From: Maratus speciosus
Taxonomy: Eukaryota; Arthropoda; Arachnida; Araneae; Salticidae
Direction of reading: 5' to 3'
Assembly: GCA_963932465.1 (NCBI GenBank)
Contig: OZ010792.1
Coordinates: forward strand, 188,445,556-188,509,555
DNA length: 64,000 nucleotides
Numbering within the stretch: position 1 is the stretch's first letter; each line of letters starts with the position of its first letter. Below, one piece after another: positions 1 through 11,662 of this stretch. Below the pieces are notes generated by a model, which had not been told where the DNA came from, searched no databases, and was given only the letters and a program-made list of their open reading frames with translations. Made by a program: the position numbers and the translations under genes.

Positions 1-1833
1 AAGAGATTCCCCTAGGTGCGCATCCACGAAGAGGGGGGGGGGTGTCGATCGGGGCAATGAAGAGAAGAAAACAAATTTACCAAGTTGGTTTATAAGAAAT
101 CAACACACCATACGCATTTTAACTGACTGGAATTAAGATATAATCCACTTTTGCTCATTCATCAAATACCCTTGAAATTTACCAATGTGGGTGGCAATAA
201 CAGTACATTTTTTACACATTAGTGGCTGTCTTCAGAAAACATTAAGATGCTTGAATTTTTCAAAGGACCTTTCTTTTTCTTGTTTCTTTCTTTCTTTGGA
301 AATTGTATGAATCCCATTCTTTTCTCAAACAGTAAAGCACTCCTCAAAAATATTGTTATACAGAAATTAGAATTGTAACTTCTTTGAAAGAACGATAAAG
401 TTTCAACACTTTAAAGGGATCCGCATAACGTTGTCAATTTATTTTGTAGAGATTCAACAAAAGGTACACGAAGTGGCATCGTCCCCCACCTCAACCCATA
501 GTGTCAAAAATTATGTCGCCATATGCCTTTTGACTGGACATAATCCTATTTTGTTCACTAATTGCCAAAACGTCTGTGAGGTTTACTATTGATACCAGAA
601 AAGTGTTTGGTTTTCGTTTGCTTGTCTGTGTGTTCCCCGAAAACTGCCGCTAAAAGCGTTGGATTTATATCATGGGGGGAGACCTCCCCAATCGAACCCC
701 ACCATGGATGCGCTCCTCCTGGTGCTAATTGTGCGTTTTTTCCGCGTTCCTTTGACAAAATTCGCGTATTTTTTTCGCGATTCTTTGACAAAATTCGCAT
801 TTTTTCTGAGATCTGTTGACGAAATTCGCGTATTTTTTTCGCGATTCTTTGACAAAATTCGCATTTTTTCTGAGATCTGTTGACGAAATTCGCGTTTTTT
901 GCACGATTCTTTCGCGAAATTAGCATTTATTCCGCAATTGTTTGGCGAAATTATCGTTTTTCCGTAATTATTTGGCGAAATTCGCGTTTTTTCTGCAACC
1001 TTTGACGAAATTAGCGTTTTTTTCTGCGATTCTTTGACAAAATTCACATTTTTTCAGCGCTCATTTGACGAAATTCGCGCTTTTTCTGCGATCCTTTAAC
1101 GAAATTCGCGTTTTTTCTGCGACACTTTGACGAAATTCGCGTTTTTTCTGCGACACTTTGACGAAATTTGCGTTTTTCCGCGCTTCTTTGACGAAATTCG
1201 CGTTTTTGCGCGATCCTTTGACGAAATTTGCGTTTTTTGCGAGATCCTTTGACCTGCGAACGATTGATGAAATCGATTTTTTTCGGCAACCATTTGTCAC
1301 AATTCGCGATAATCGATGGATTTATATTTTTTGATCCAAGGGGGGGGGGGGGCGATTTGCGCCTGTGAAGAGGTATAACCACCACTTAGATGACACATAT
1401 TGGCTTTCAAGGATGTTAAGGCCCTTCAAATTTCTGAAGGGTATCCTTTTTCAGAGATCACCCTCTTTCAGAAATCTGATATTAAAAAATAGATGTGATT
1501 ATTATGTTTTTCAGCTACGGTAATTGGTTCTTATGTATTTTTTAGTGCTGAATCCAAAAATGACCTTCATTTTTTACCATACCATCACATCAGGATTTTT
1601 CACAAATCGCAAATTTTTAAATAGTCGAAATATTGCGAAAATCTGCTACTATAAAATAGACGTAACTTTTTTTCATAATAGCTTATTCATTTTTTTGCTT
1701 ATACTATGGATTTTTACAGTTAAACATGTAAAATATTGTGTATTTAAAATCCTTATAATTTTATTCCATGCATGGAAATTTCTTTCAACCGTTCATGCTC
1801 TGCTTCGAGCTTTTCTTTTAATCTTCTCTATGG
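1..1833. repeat. Duplicated segment, copy A (truncated by window edge)
   Basis: Nearly the whole interval matches 8218-10044 in the same orientation with small differences. It contains, in order: the inner end of a fold-back arm (CCTAGGTGCGCATCCACG, 10-31), a central spacer, a minisatellite arm, a G tract, and unique-looking flank. The right end of the fold-back (GCGCCTG, 1359-1365) is followed by the same flank as in copy B. Copying of a larger block after insertion is therefore more likely than two independent insertions. Confidence 0.75.
735..1262 (+). repeat. Minisatellite array, ~30-bp unit (right arm of fold-back A)
   Basis: About 17 imperfect units have the core TTTGACGAAATTCGCG followed by a T run and a GCGATCC-like spacer, with unit lengths of 28-32 bp. 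Reading frames through the array give repeated basic peptides (forms of NANFVKGSRKKREFRQ) on the minus strand. These shift frame with unit length and carry no domain, so I do not call proteins here. Confidence 0.85.
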
Positions 1834-2083
1834 TATTCATCTCGGTATCCTCTTTTATTTTGGCAGTTCGATTAACTCAGATAATCAGGACTCTACTGTA
1901 TCTATACATGTATTTTATACATGTACTATATACATGTATTTTTTTGTCATCGGGGGCGACACTAAATTCTGAAAAGCAGAATTCCTGTTTTCTAGTTTTA
2001 CTTTTTAACTTTGAAATTTACGATTTGCGAAAATCGTGACGTGATGGTTAAAAATGAAGGTCATTTTCGTATCCAGTGCAAAT
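1545..2083. mobile_element. MITE with ~70-bp inverted ends
   Basis: The left end (1547-1620) and right end (2010-2083) are inverted copies sharing AAAATGACCTTCATTTTT and AAATCGCAAATTT-like blocks. No transposase is seen. The open frames inside (for example 1524-2039) are AT-rich and have no family resemblance. A truncated copy of the left half lies at 9747-10044. Superfamily not determined. Confidence 0.6.
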
Positions 2084-2489
2084 ACATCAAAATCAATTAC
2101 CAAAAGTTAAAAAACACAATCATCGCAGGCTTGTGTTATTAATGTTGTTCACTATAACTAAAAGAACAAAAAATAAGATAAATAATTACCATAGTACAAG
2201 AGTAAAAAGAAAAAGAAACAAAATAAGACATTTAATAAATAAATTCTGTTATAACATTTTTAATTTTACGACCTAATAAGTAACAATAAACCATATTTTG
2301 AGAGGGCGGGATTATATAATAAGAGTGTTGGATAACCGAGTGTTTCGGTTAATCGGACGTCGGATAATCGAAAGTCTGTAATATTTTAAAATCGCATTAA
2401 TTATTTCATATTCATTTAAAAATTAACTGCAAGGAATGATTTGAGCAACAGAAATTATGACTACGTTGATTATATGTCACTCGGGATCG
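2084..2489. other. AT-rich spacer, nothing recognised
   Basis: No gene or clear repeat is seen here. A small inverted motif occurs around 2325-2375 (GATAACCGAGTGTTTCGG / GGATAATCGAAAG), resembling ends of pogo-type MITEs, but a second boundary was not found. Confidence 0.4.
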
Positions 2490-2529
2490 CCCCCCCCCCC
2501 CCCAAAACGATTCTCTGGATCCGCCCCTG
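2490..2529. mobile_element. Terminal scrap of a G-tract/CGGATCC element
   Basis: A C14 tract is followed by TCTCTGGATCCGCCCCTG, which is the inverted form of the start of the fold-back element at 7774 (CAGGCGCGGATCC then a G tract). It joins directly to BEL/Pao coding sequence, so an element of this family probably inserted into, or recombined with, the retrotransposon. Confidence 0.5.
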
Positions 2530-3355
2530 CATAAAAGCCTTAGCCTCTATACAGAAGATAAGATGGAAGTTTAATCCCCCTGCAGCACCATGGTGGGGAG
2601 GATGGTGGGAGCGCCTTGTGCGAATGGTAAAGGAAATTTTAAGAAAAGTTTTGGGTCGCGCCTCATTAAATTACGAAGAACTGAGCACAATAATCTGTGA
2701 TTGTGAACAAATTATCAATTCGCGACCGATCACATACATCTCCGAAGATAATCGAGATCCTGAACCCTTAACACCATTGATGTTCCTTCAAGAACTGCCT
2801 ACATCCGGCGTCCCGGATATCGATACATTAGACTCCCAAGATCTTAACCGACGCGCAAGATATCGTCAAAGAATAAGAAATGATCTGCGAAACCGATTTA
2901 GAACGGAGTACTTAGGACAGCTGCGGCAACAGTCTATGAAGAAGGAGAATTCCAAACCTTTGCAAATAGGAGACATCGTTCTTCTGGAAGATACCAACAA
3001 AAGACGTCTTCACTGGCCTTTAGCCAAAATAATAGATATGTTTCCCGGAAAAGACAAAATAGCAAGATTGGTTAAAGTCCAAACAGAAAATGGAATTTTT
3101 CTCCGTCCTTTCCAACGCCTGTTTCCTTTAGAAATTGATGTAGCTAGCGATTCCCCATCAGATAATATAAACCAGCAGAAAGTAAACTTTAATGTCCATA
3201 AAGAACAACGAAAGACTACTCCAGAAATCGATCAGGCTAGAATCAGTGTAGAAAAGAGCCAACCCAGTGACAGAGATATCTCTCCTGTGGTTACCAGAAG
3301 TGGACGACTAGTGAAACCTCCTCAGAGACTCCAACTAGGACGCTTAGACTTTTGA
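2530..3355 (+). pseudogene. BEL/Pao LTR retrotransposon pol, 3' remnant (integrase C-terminus and DUF5641)
   Basis: The open frame begins at 2441, but its first ~30 codons run through a C tract and are not retroviral-like. From about 2530 it reads as the C-terminal part of a BEL/Pao polyprotein. The integrase tail shows PWWGGWWERLVR (about residues 49-60) and CEQIINSRPITY. A DUF5641-type domain follows (roughly residues 145-235) with LQIGDIVLLED and RRLHWPLAKI. It ends with a basic tail before TGA at 3353-3355. Gag, protease, RT, RNase H and the integrase catalytic core are absent from the window, so the copy is 5'-truncated and cannot move by itself. The 3' LTR follows 37 bp later. Confidence 0.88.
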
Positions 3356-3380
3356 GTTCCTCTCCAGGATCGAGAAACTC

Positions 3381-3392
3381 AAGGTGGGAGGA
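3381..3392 (+). other. Polypurine tract of the BEL/Pao element
   Basis: AAGGTGGGAGGA lies immediately before the LTR start TGTTGCG. This is the expected position for the plus-strand primer. Confidence 0.7.
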
Positions 3393-3853
3393 TGTTGCGA
3401 AATACGCAGCATTCCTTTCCCTCCCCTAAACAATTATTCTGATTGCGCAATTGAAAAACCCTTTTTTATTACATGCCAGCGCAACACCCATGCACGGCAG
3501 AACTGAATTAGAAATAGAAGAAGGTGCTTTTAAAAGCACCTCTGTTGTCCAGATGGGACATTAGAACTCAAATTTTAAGACTTTAAGAATTACTAGAACT
3601 CAAATTTTAAGACTTTAAGAATTACTAGAACTCAAATTTTAAGACTTTAAGAATTATTAAATCTTTTACTGCAAATAATTTAACTTTAATGTATAATCTT
3701 TTGTGTTTCACCTATATATTCAAGACAATAAATTAATTACTTAAGAAGAATGCATTTGGATTTTTTTAGAGTTTTGTTATGATTTTAACGAAAATAGACC
3801 CAGAAAACAGACGACCGCTCACCGGACTTTGGACTCAGAATTCCAATATAACA
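3393..3853 (+). mobile_element. BEL/Pao 3' LTR
   Basis: The interval opens with TGTTGCGAAATACGC and closes with ATTCCAATATAACA (TG...CA), 461 bp, directly downstream of the polypurine tract. It contains three tandem 32-bp units (3562-3656) and an AATAAA at 3727-3732. The 5' LTR is not in the window, so identity between LTRs and insertion age cannot be assessed. Confidence 0.75.
3562..3656. repeat. 32-bp tandem repeat, 3 copies, inside the LTR
   Basis: The unit starts TAGAACTCAAATTTTAAGAC and repeats with almost no differences. Such repeats in an LTR may be promoter/enhancer modules; that is inference. Confidence 0.9.
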
Positions 3854-3916
3854 GGTATGATAATTGATTTGATTTAAGAATTTTTATTGATTGATTAAGA
3901 CAGAATTGACATAACA

Positions 3917-4684
3917 GAGATACTGTATCTTTTTGTTGCCATTTTTTCATAAAAACTGAAAAAAAAGTTGAAATTAAAATATGGGCTATGTCAAGAATAT
4001 TGTCTGTTATTCCGCGATAATGACGTCAAATGTATACTTTTCTATTGACGAAGTTTACGACTGGATTGTAAAAGTGGATTGCTTTAGCGGATGCAAATGA
4101 CGTCATTTTATAAAAAAGCATGTATTTTAATTCTTAAACCTGAATTAAGTTTTGTAAGTGTGTCATTTTCACAGCCCAGCTGCTTTCAAATTCGTCACAG
4201 TTGAAAATGCTTCACTTTTGAAAATAACTTAATCGAAATCACACACTGATAAAAGGCAATGTTTTACAAAAATTTAGAGTGTCTTTATAGAAGAGAGATG
4301 ACATGCAAATAATAGCGATTTATATTACAGAAATTGGTGATTCTCGCCTGGATGGATTTGCTTCGCAGAGTTAGACAAGCAAACAAATAATTCGTGGTTT
4401 AAAATAATATCATGTTCCTGAAGTTTTTGTCCAAAATTCTGTCGAATAATGAAATTTTAATGCTATTCTTTAGGACATTCTACTATAATTTTATCAAAAT
4501 AACATAATGTGCTTAATTTAATTTTTCCTATTTTTACATAATCTATATATTTAAAACACAAGTGTGTATTTTAATCATCTGCCCTGATCTTTCTGATGAA
4601 CCAATTTTACTAATATTTTTTTTTTTTTTTTTTAACTGAAAGCTCTTCATTTGTAGATGTAGATTTGTAGATGTCGCACTATCT

Positions 4685-4746
<62 letters not shown>

Positions 4747-6584
4747 GCCCCACTATTATATATTAATTTTAAAAGCATTTTATGAAATTTCTCCAAAATG
4801 GTGAAAATTAGATAGCTTTCATTATTGCACACAAGAGAGAAATAATGAGGTATTTTTATCTTTATTCATACTATTTTCTGATAAAATTCAAAATTGTTGA
4901 TAAAAATTGATGTAGAGCTCTACAACAGAGCTCTACAAGGGTTCAGTATCGCAAAATCCCATTAGGAGCAGAATATTATATTAGGTCATAATAACGGAAA
5001 ATAACATACTGCTTTTGAAAACACACATTTTTCCTCATAAATTTTCTATATTGTTTTTCCTTCTGCATGTGTACTGATACTAAGTTTCAGACAGGAGGCG
5101 AAATGCATATTTAAGTGAAAATGAAGTCATAGTTAAAAGAAAACGATCATTTTCTTAGATAAAACTAAACATTTTAACACAGATGCGTCTAAAAAACATA
5201 AATTACGGAAATTTTTACTCTCCGGAAATGAGATTAGAATCTCAAGTAAATCGTGCGTCTGTTCACATAAAAGTTGTAGCTGACAATCGTGACTTCAAGT
5301 TTTGAGTTAAAATGATTCTTAAATAATCAAACAAAATAATTTTTTTTTTTTTAAATGATGAATATGGATGTGAGAAGTGCGTATGCAAATTTTGAGAAGG
5401 TGAAAATTGCTGTTTTTCTTTCCGGAATACCAAGCATAAGAGCCTCAGTTGATAACCACATCCTAATAATTGATCTTTCTTATATTTTACTGATTAAGTA
5501 TCTATATTATAAAGAACAAACGTATCTGTTCGTAACGCTGAAATCATTTTGCGAATGGCAACACTTCACGATCAAATTTCGGTCTTAAAATTTTCGCTAC
5601 TGCAATTTTTTAATCTTCTGACTATCGTACATTTTCAATTTTCATCGCATAGGGAAAAAAATTACTTTCAAATGCAATTTGTTTAAAAACTGTATCTTAA
5701 TTGACTGATGTATTATATTTTCTAAAATAATTTTTAAGCATGTTTTTTTTTTTTTTTAAGTTTATCTTATCACGTGCCGGTTTCAATACATAATAATAAT
5801 AAACATTTTGCACATAAAGCAACAAACATTTTTCAGCATTTGTTTCTGACTATTTTTGCATAATGAAATTAATACTTCCTTTATAAGCAAATAAAAGCAA
5901 ATAATATTTAAAAACCCCACCAAACTAACATATTTGTGAAAGACAAATTAACGAAATTAATACTTCTTTTATAAACAAATAAAAGAATAATATTGTAAAA
6001 ACACAAATCTAACACATTTGTAATCGTAAAATTAAAAAAAATTTAGATCACCAAATAGGATTTTTTTTTTCAAATGGAAATTTTTTGCAAAGTTCATCTC
6101 AGTTTACTGATTGTCTATGGTTTTCAAAACAATTTTAAAGCATGAAATATTTTTTAATTTATCTATATCGCGCAGAGCTCGATTACGAAAGATTAATCCA
6201 TTTGCCCTTAAAACAAAATAAAGAGTTCATCATTTTCTTACGGCTAATATCCATTAAAGAAAACTTTCCTACAAATAAATAAATAAAGCACAAATTTAAC
6301 AGACACGTATCAGCTCTGAAATTATCAGAATATAAAAGGATGTCATAAGTAGCAAAACCTTGGGCAAATAACTCTTAGCATGCGGCTAATAAGAAAATAT
6401 CGCTTTTGATAAATTTCAAAAATTTATTTGATTGTATAATTTGTATTTTCCATATGAAAAATGCTTTTTTAATGTAAGTGGGCAATCTAAAAAATTTATT
6501 GCATATAAAAAAAAATAGTTTTCAATTAAAACAATGTTTTCACCTATATTCTTTAACCTGGGAAGCCCGAGTACGATCACCTAG
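3917..6584 (+). mobile_element. Helitron, 5'-truncated copy
   Basis: This matches 26695-29143 over its length with moderate divergence. The 3' end has the Helitron signature: a GC hairpin (ACCTGGGAAGCCCGAGT, 6556-6572), about 8 nt, then CTAG (6581-6584) followed by T. A second 5'-type terminus (TCTATATTATAAAGAACAAA after an A) lies inside at 5501. No Rep/helicase reading frame remains. The start of similarity (~3917) lies 63 bp past the BEL LTR. Confidence 0.75.
4686..4742. repeat. Poly(T) tract, 57 bp
   Basis: Homopolymer run. It produces a meaningless poly-lysine frame on the minus strand. Confidence 0.95.
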
Positions 6585-7603
6585 TAATAATAATCACATT
6601 AAAACATAAAAATAAAGATAAGGTAAATCTGCTTACCTTTTGCTTCATGATCGTCCACGGTAACACAAAACTTTCTTCATATCCAATAAGGGCTTGTAAA
6701 TATTCCATTGATGTCTAAAATATCCTGTGTATCTGCACCTATAAGAACTTTTGTTTTTTTTATTATTGTGTGTATCTTATACTCATATGCATCGCATAAA
6801 TTTTGCAGAATATTTTGGCAGGGGTGATTGAGAGTTCATGAAAAAATACCTGAAATTTTATCATGAAAAAGGTTTCACATAGACAGAGAACATGTAATTG
6901 ATTGCAGAGAGGTCCAAATCATTTCATTATGAAAAATATTACCTTTAATTATATTTAGAAATCATATGAAATTGATATTTTAGTCTTATTTCATTAATTT
7001 AACTATCAGAAAAACTAGAATTCCGGTATGGAAAATGAAATAAATACCTGAATTCAGGTATATTACCTGAATTTTAAATCACCCCTGATTTTGGTTTAAA
7101 CTACTATTTTTATATATCTTAAAATACAAAACTGGAGCGTACATTTTTGCTCCTATCTAGTTACATTACTGCACACACACTAAGAAAAGTATAATATACA
7201 AAAACATTCTTGATACTTGATTAAATAACATAAATAAAAAGTCTAGATTATATATATTAATAAAACACTTATTATAATTTAAAGTCACTAAATTAATAAT
7301 ATAGTTCTTTCAGCTGTCAAAATTGCAGCTTCTTAATCTAAATGTTTATGCAGTTTTTGATTGACACATTAGATAAACAAGGAAGACATTTTCTATTTTC
7401 CTGACATGATCGGTGAAAAAAGTAATCAAGTCTTGTTTATGACAAACATTAAGTGTTTTTTGAAAAACAGTTGATCTTGATTTATAATGAGTTTATCTAA
7501 TTCTGAAAGAGTTTAGTATTTCCAACAATATCTTGATTAAAAGGCTAGTTTAATTAAAAAAAGAAAGAACAAATGTTACGGTTTATGCATGAAAAGGTAT
7601 ACC

Positions 7604-7606
<3 letters not shown>
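6585..7606. other. AT-rich spacer without recognised genes
   Basis: I see no coding similarity and no complete element. The pair TACCTGAATTCAGGTATATTAC near 7046 is a small palindrome. Confidence 0.4.

Positions 7607-7651
<45 letters not shown>
7607..7651. repeat. Poly(A) tract, 45 bp
   Basis: Homopolymer run about 120 bp before the fold-back element. No retroelement coding sequence precedes it that would make it an obvious LINE tail. Confidence 0.95.
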
Positions 7652-7653
<2 letters not shown>

Positions 7654-7837
7654 TTGTTTCAAGAAAATGTTTTTAAAGAGCAGCATGTTCTTTTGTTAGT
7701 CTTGGTCACTTTATCAAGACTAAAATATCGGGTGGAACAAAAACTGGTTTTGAAGGTATATTCTAGACACATTCAGGCGCGGATCCACGGGGGGGGGGCG
7801 ATCGCCCCCCCCCCAAAAAAAAAAAAATGTAAGTCTA

Positions 7838-8205
7838 CCGATTGTCGCAAATTTCGACAAATGGTCGCCGAAAATAATCAATTTCGTCAATCGTTCGCAG
7901 GTCAAAGAATCGCAAAAGAAACGCGGATTTCGTCAAACGATCGCGCAAAAACGCCAATTTCATCAAAGAATCGCGAAAAACGCGAATTTCGTCAAAGAAT
8001 TGCGGGGAAAACGCTAATTTCGCGAAAGAATCGCGCAAAAACACTAATTTTGTGAAAGAATCGCGCAAAAACGCTAATTTCGTCAGCAGATCTTTAAAAA
8101 AAATGCGAATTTCTCCAAAGAATCGCGAAAAAAATACGCATATTTCGCCAAAGAATCACTAAAAAAAACGCGAATTTCATCAAAGGGCGCGGTAAAAACG
8201 CACAA
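7838..8205 (-). repeat. Minisatellite array, ~30-bp unit (left arm of fold-back B)
   Basis: About 12 units are read as TTTGACGAAATTCGCG on the minus strand. This is the inverted partner of the array at 8975-9450. Confidence 0.85.
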
Positions 8206-8249
8206 TTAGCAACGGGAGGAGATTCCCCTAGGCACGCATCCACGGGGGG

Positions 8250-8930
8250 GGGGGGGGGGTTCGATCGGGGCAAAGAAGGGAAGAACAAATTTACCAAGTT
8301 GGTTTTTAAGAAATCAACACACCATACGCATTTTAGCTTTTAACTGACTAGTATTAGGACATAATCCTTTTTTTTTCATTCATCAAATACCCCTTGAAAT
8401 TTACCAATGTGGGTGGCAATAACAGTACATTTTTTACACATTAGTGGTTTTCTTCAGAAAACATTAAGATGCTTGAATTTTTCAAAGAACTTTTCTTTTT
8501 CTTCTTTCTTTCTTTCTTTGGAAATTGTATGAATCCCATTCTTTTCTCAAACAATAAAGCACTTCTCAAAAATATCGTTATACAGAAATTAGAATTGCAG
8601 CTTCTTTGAAAGAACGAAAAAGTTTCTACACTTTAAAGGGATCCTCATAACGTTGTCAATTTCTGTTGTAGATATTCAACAAAAGGTACATGAAGTGGCA
8701 TCGTCCCCCACCTCAACCCATTAGTGTCAAAAATTTTGGCGCCATATGGCTTTTGACAGGACATAATCCTAGTTTGTTCACTAACTGCCGAAACGTCAGT
8801 GAGGTTACCATTGAATTGACACCCGAAAAGTGTTTGATTTTCATTTGCTTGTCTGTCTGTTCCGCAAAAACTGCCATTAAAAGCGTTGGATTTATATCTT
8901 GGGGGGGGGGGCGAGTGTCCCGATCGATCC
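8250..8930. other. Central spacer of fold-back B
   Basis: The spacer is nearly identical to 45-700 in copy A. It has no transposase-like frame. A 113-codon open frame (8690-9031) starts in it, but it is not conserved as an open frame in copy A and runs into the array, so it is not called. Confidence 0.5.
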
Positions 8931-8974
8931 CCCCGGTGGATGCGCGCCTAGGGGAATCTTCTCCTGGTGTTAAT

Positions 8975-9450
8975 TGTGCGTTTTTTTCGCGGCCCTTTGA
9001 CGAAATTCGCGTATTTTTCGCGATTTTTTGACGAAATTCGCATTTTTTTCCCGAGATCTGTTGACGAAATTTGCATTTTTGTACGATTCTTTCGCGAAAT
9101 TAGTGTTTTTTGTGCGATTCTTTCGCGAAATTAGCGTTTTCCGCAATTGTTTGGCGAAATTTGCGTTTTTTTCTGCGATCCTTTGGCGAAATTAGCATTT
9201 CTTTCTGGGATCCTTTGAGGAAAGTCGCGTTCCTTTTCTGCGGTTCTTAGACGAAATTCGCTTTTTTTTCGTGGTCCTTTGACGAAATTCACGTTTTTTC
9301 CGTCGTCCTTTGACGAAATGCCCGATTTTTTGGCGAAATTCACGTTTTTTCTGCGCTTCTTTGACGAAATTCACGTTTTTGTGCGATCTTTTGACGAAAT
9401 TCGCGTTTTTTGCGCGATCCTTTGACGAAATTCGCGTTTTTTGCACCTGC
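8975..9450 (+). repeat. Minisatellite array, ~30-bp unit (right arm of fold-back B)
   Basis: About 15 forward units, closely matching the array at 735-1262. Confidence 0.85.
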
Positions 9451-10089
9451 GAACGATTGACGAAATTGATTTTTTTCAGCGACCATTTGTCGAAATTTGC
9501 GATAATCAGTGGATTTACATTTTTTTATTCAAGGGCGGGGGCGATCGATGTGATCTCCCCCCTTCCTTGAATCCGCGCTTGTGAAGAGGTATACACACCA
9601 CTTAGATGACACATTTTGACTTTCAAGGATGTTAAGGGCCCTTCACGTTTCTGAAGGGGATCCTTTTTCAGAGATTAACCTCTTTCAGAAATCTGATGTT
9701 AAAAAAATGGATGTGATGGTTATGTTTTTCAGCTTTCGATAATTGGTTCTTAGTGCTGAATCCAAAAATTACCTTCATTTTTTAACATACCATCACGTCA
9801 GGATTTTTCACAAATCGTAAATTTTTGAAAAGTCGAAATATTGCGAAAATCTGCTACTATAAAATAGACGTAACTTTATTTTCATAATAATTTATTCATT
9901 TTGTTTTGCTTATACTATAGATTTTTAAAGTTAAACAAGTAAAATATTGTGTATTTAAAAGCTTCATAATTTTATTCCATGCGTGGAAGTTTCTTTAAAC
10001 CGCTCATGCTCTGCTTCGTGCTTTTCTTTTAATCTTCTCTATGGGGTTCATCCAAAGCCGCCTTAAGACTACAAGCCAAACACAAGGTT

Positions 10090-10101
10090 TCGTGACGTCA
10101 C
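10090..10101. promoter_or_regulatory. CRE-like palindrome CGTGACGTCACG
   Basis: A perfect 12-bp palindrome containing TGACGTCA, the consensus for CREB/ATF bZIP factors. The same 12-mer recurs near 21577. No transcript is evident next to it, so function is unknown. Confidence 0.3.
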
Positions 10102-10334
10102 GGTGCGGGGCTTACGTCAGCCGTAGAGAGCACAGCGTTATATAAAACATATAAGTTCTTTCCTGTACATTCTAACTTATTATCACAGCATAGGGAAAAA
10201 ATTATATACTTATAGTTTAAAGACGCTAATTAAATGCTTTTCATTCAATTTTAACCACTCAAACAGTAATAATAAAGATAACACTAGTCGGATGTACCAA
10301 TCCCAAAACTTTCTTCTATCTCATACACGTTAAT

Positions 10335-11190
10335 ACTTCAAAATTCGCTATCACACTGCCAAAATTAAATGGCAATCTATGCATCTCATGAGGATTCTAA
10401 CAAAATGAAATTCCGTGCATTAGTTCTTGAGATATGACTATCGCTGAAATCGTCTAAATTCAGCAAAATGCTGCCTAGCAGCGCCACCTATTGGGTGATT
10501 TATGCCAAATCCTAATCAGCAACAATTTATGTCAACGTCTGACTGAATCTGAAGTTTGGAGAAAATCCGTACATTAGTTTTTGAGATAGAGCAATAGCGA
10601 AAATCGTGAAAATTTCTGCATAGCAGCGCCACATATTGGGTGATTAACGCCAAAACCTAATTAACAACAACTTGTGTCAACATACAACTAAATCTGAAGT
10701 TAGATGAAAATTGGTCCATTAGTTCTATTGATAGAGCTATTGAGGCAATCGTGGAAAAGGCCTCAGAGAAGCGCCACCTGTTGGGCGATTTACACCAACA
10801 CATAATCAGTAGCAAGTCATATCAAGGACTAACTTAATCTGAAGTTTGATGAAAATCCGTGCGTTAGTTCTTAAGATAGAGCTATTGGGGAAATCGTGTA
10901 AATCCTGCAAAATTCATCATAACAGCGCCACCTGTTGGGCGATTTACACCAAAACGTAATCATCATCAATTCATATCAAGGACTAACTAAATCTGAAGTT
11001 TGATCAAAATCCGTGCATTAGTTCTTGAGATAGAGCTATTGCGAGAATCGTGAAAAATGCAGCATTGCAGCGCCACCTGTTGAGCGATTTACGCCAAAAA
11101 CTAATCAGCATCAATTTGTATTAGGCACTAACTGAATATCAATTTTTATTAAGTTCCGTGCATTAGTTCTTGAGATAGAGCGCCCACAAA
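10335..11190. repeat. Tandem array, ~147-bp unit, five to six copies
   Basis: The landmark GCGCCACC (GCGCCACA in the second unit) recurs at 10481, 10626, 10771, 10925 and 11070, so spacing is 145-154 bp. Each unit also contains GAAAATCCGTGCATTAGTTC-like sequence and GAGATAGAGC. The array is followed by a CAGA tetranucleotide run (11210-11250) and a shared tail (AACCGGAATTCGAAAATTTT, 11310-11329). I know this type of tail from repetitive elements in many arthropods, but I cannot name the family. Confidence 0.8.
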
Positions 11191-11202
11191 ATTTGTGTCA
11201 CA

Positions 11203-11250
11203 TACACACAGACAGACAGACAGACAGACTCACAGAGTCACAGACAGACA
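11203..11250. repeat. CAGA microsatellite at array end
   Basis: ACAGACAGACAGACAGAC followed by a degenerate repeat. Equivalent short runs mark the edges of arrays at 35037-35054 and 25732-25750. Confidence 0.8.
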
Positions 11251-11594
11251 TTTTGTAAAAACATGTTTTTTGGAATCTCTGACCCCTAAAACGTGTAAAT
11301 CCGTCGAAAACCGGAATTCGAAAATTTTCATGAATCCAATACTTTCTTCTTGTAAAGGTAGAAAAAAGTAACAAGAATAATATTTATGAAATAATATCAC
11401 TGTGTCAATGAAAATGTGCATCAGAATTAAAGTGACATTAAAGAAAATTCGTTCGTTAATGAAAAAAAAATCCCAAGTATTAAATTTATTTTAGTGGACA
11501 GTTTTTATTATTTATTCTACTTTGAAATTTAGAAACACTATCAATTATCTATTTGGTATATATTCAAACACAAGACATTGTACATTATTACATA

Positions 11595-11598
<4 letters not shown>

Positions 11599-11654
<56 letters not shown>
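11599..11654. repeat. (TA)n microsatellite
   Basis: Uninterrupted TA dinucleotides, 56 bp, ending 8 bp before the ATG of the RT pseudogene. It gives a spurious tyrosine/isoleucine frame. Confidence 0.95.
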
Positions 11655-11657
<3 letters not shown>

Positions 11658-11662
11658 TAACT

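Larger units (their letters stand above)
7774..9581. mobile_element. Fold-back element with minisatellite arms (copy B)
   Basis: The left arm begins CAGGCGCGGATCCACG and a G tract. It continues with a minisatellite in reverse orientation (7838-8205) and ends with ATTCCCCTAGGCACGCATCC (8223-8242) and a G tract. The right arm is the mirror image: G/C tract, GGATGCGCGCCTAGGGGAAT (8938-8957), the same minisatellite in forward orientation (8975-9450), a G tract and AATCCGCGCTTG (9570-9581). The arms are roughly 480 and 650 bp around a ~690-bp spacer without a transposase. The layout recalls Drosophila Foldback elements, while the ends are hAT-like (CAG start). No target duplication is evident. Confidence 0.7.
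8218..10044. repeat. Duplicated segment, copy B
   Basis: This is co-linear with 1-1833, including sequence outside the fold-back (9582-10044 matches 1366-1833). Similarity stops at TCTTCTCTATGG in both copies. Confidence 0.75.

Noticed and set aside
7607..7651. Poly(A) tract as a LINE or processed-pseudogene tail
   Set aside because: No coding or cDNA-like sequence precedes it and no target duplication was found.
735..9450. Regular ~30-bp repeats resembling a CRISPR array
   Set aside because: Units are contiguous and degenerate with no unique spacers, there are no cas genes, and the genome is eukaryotic.
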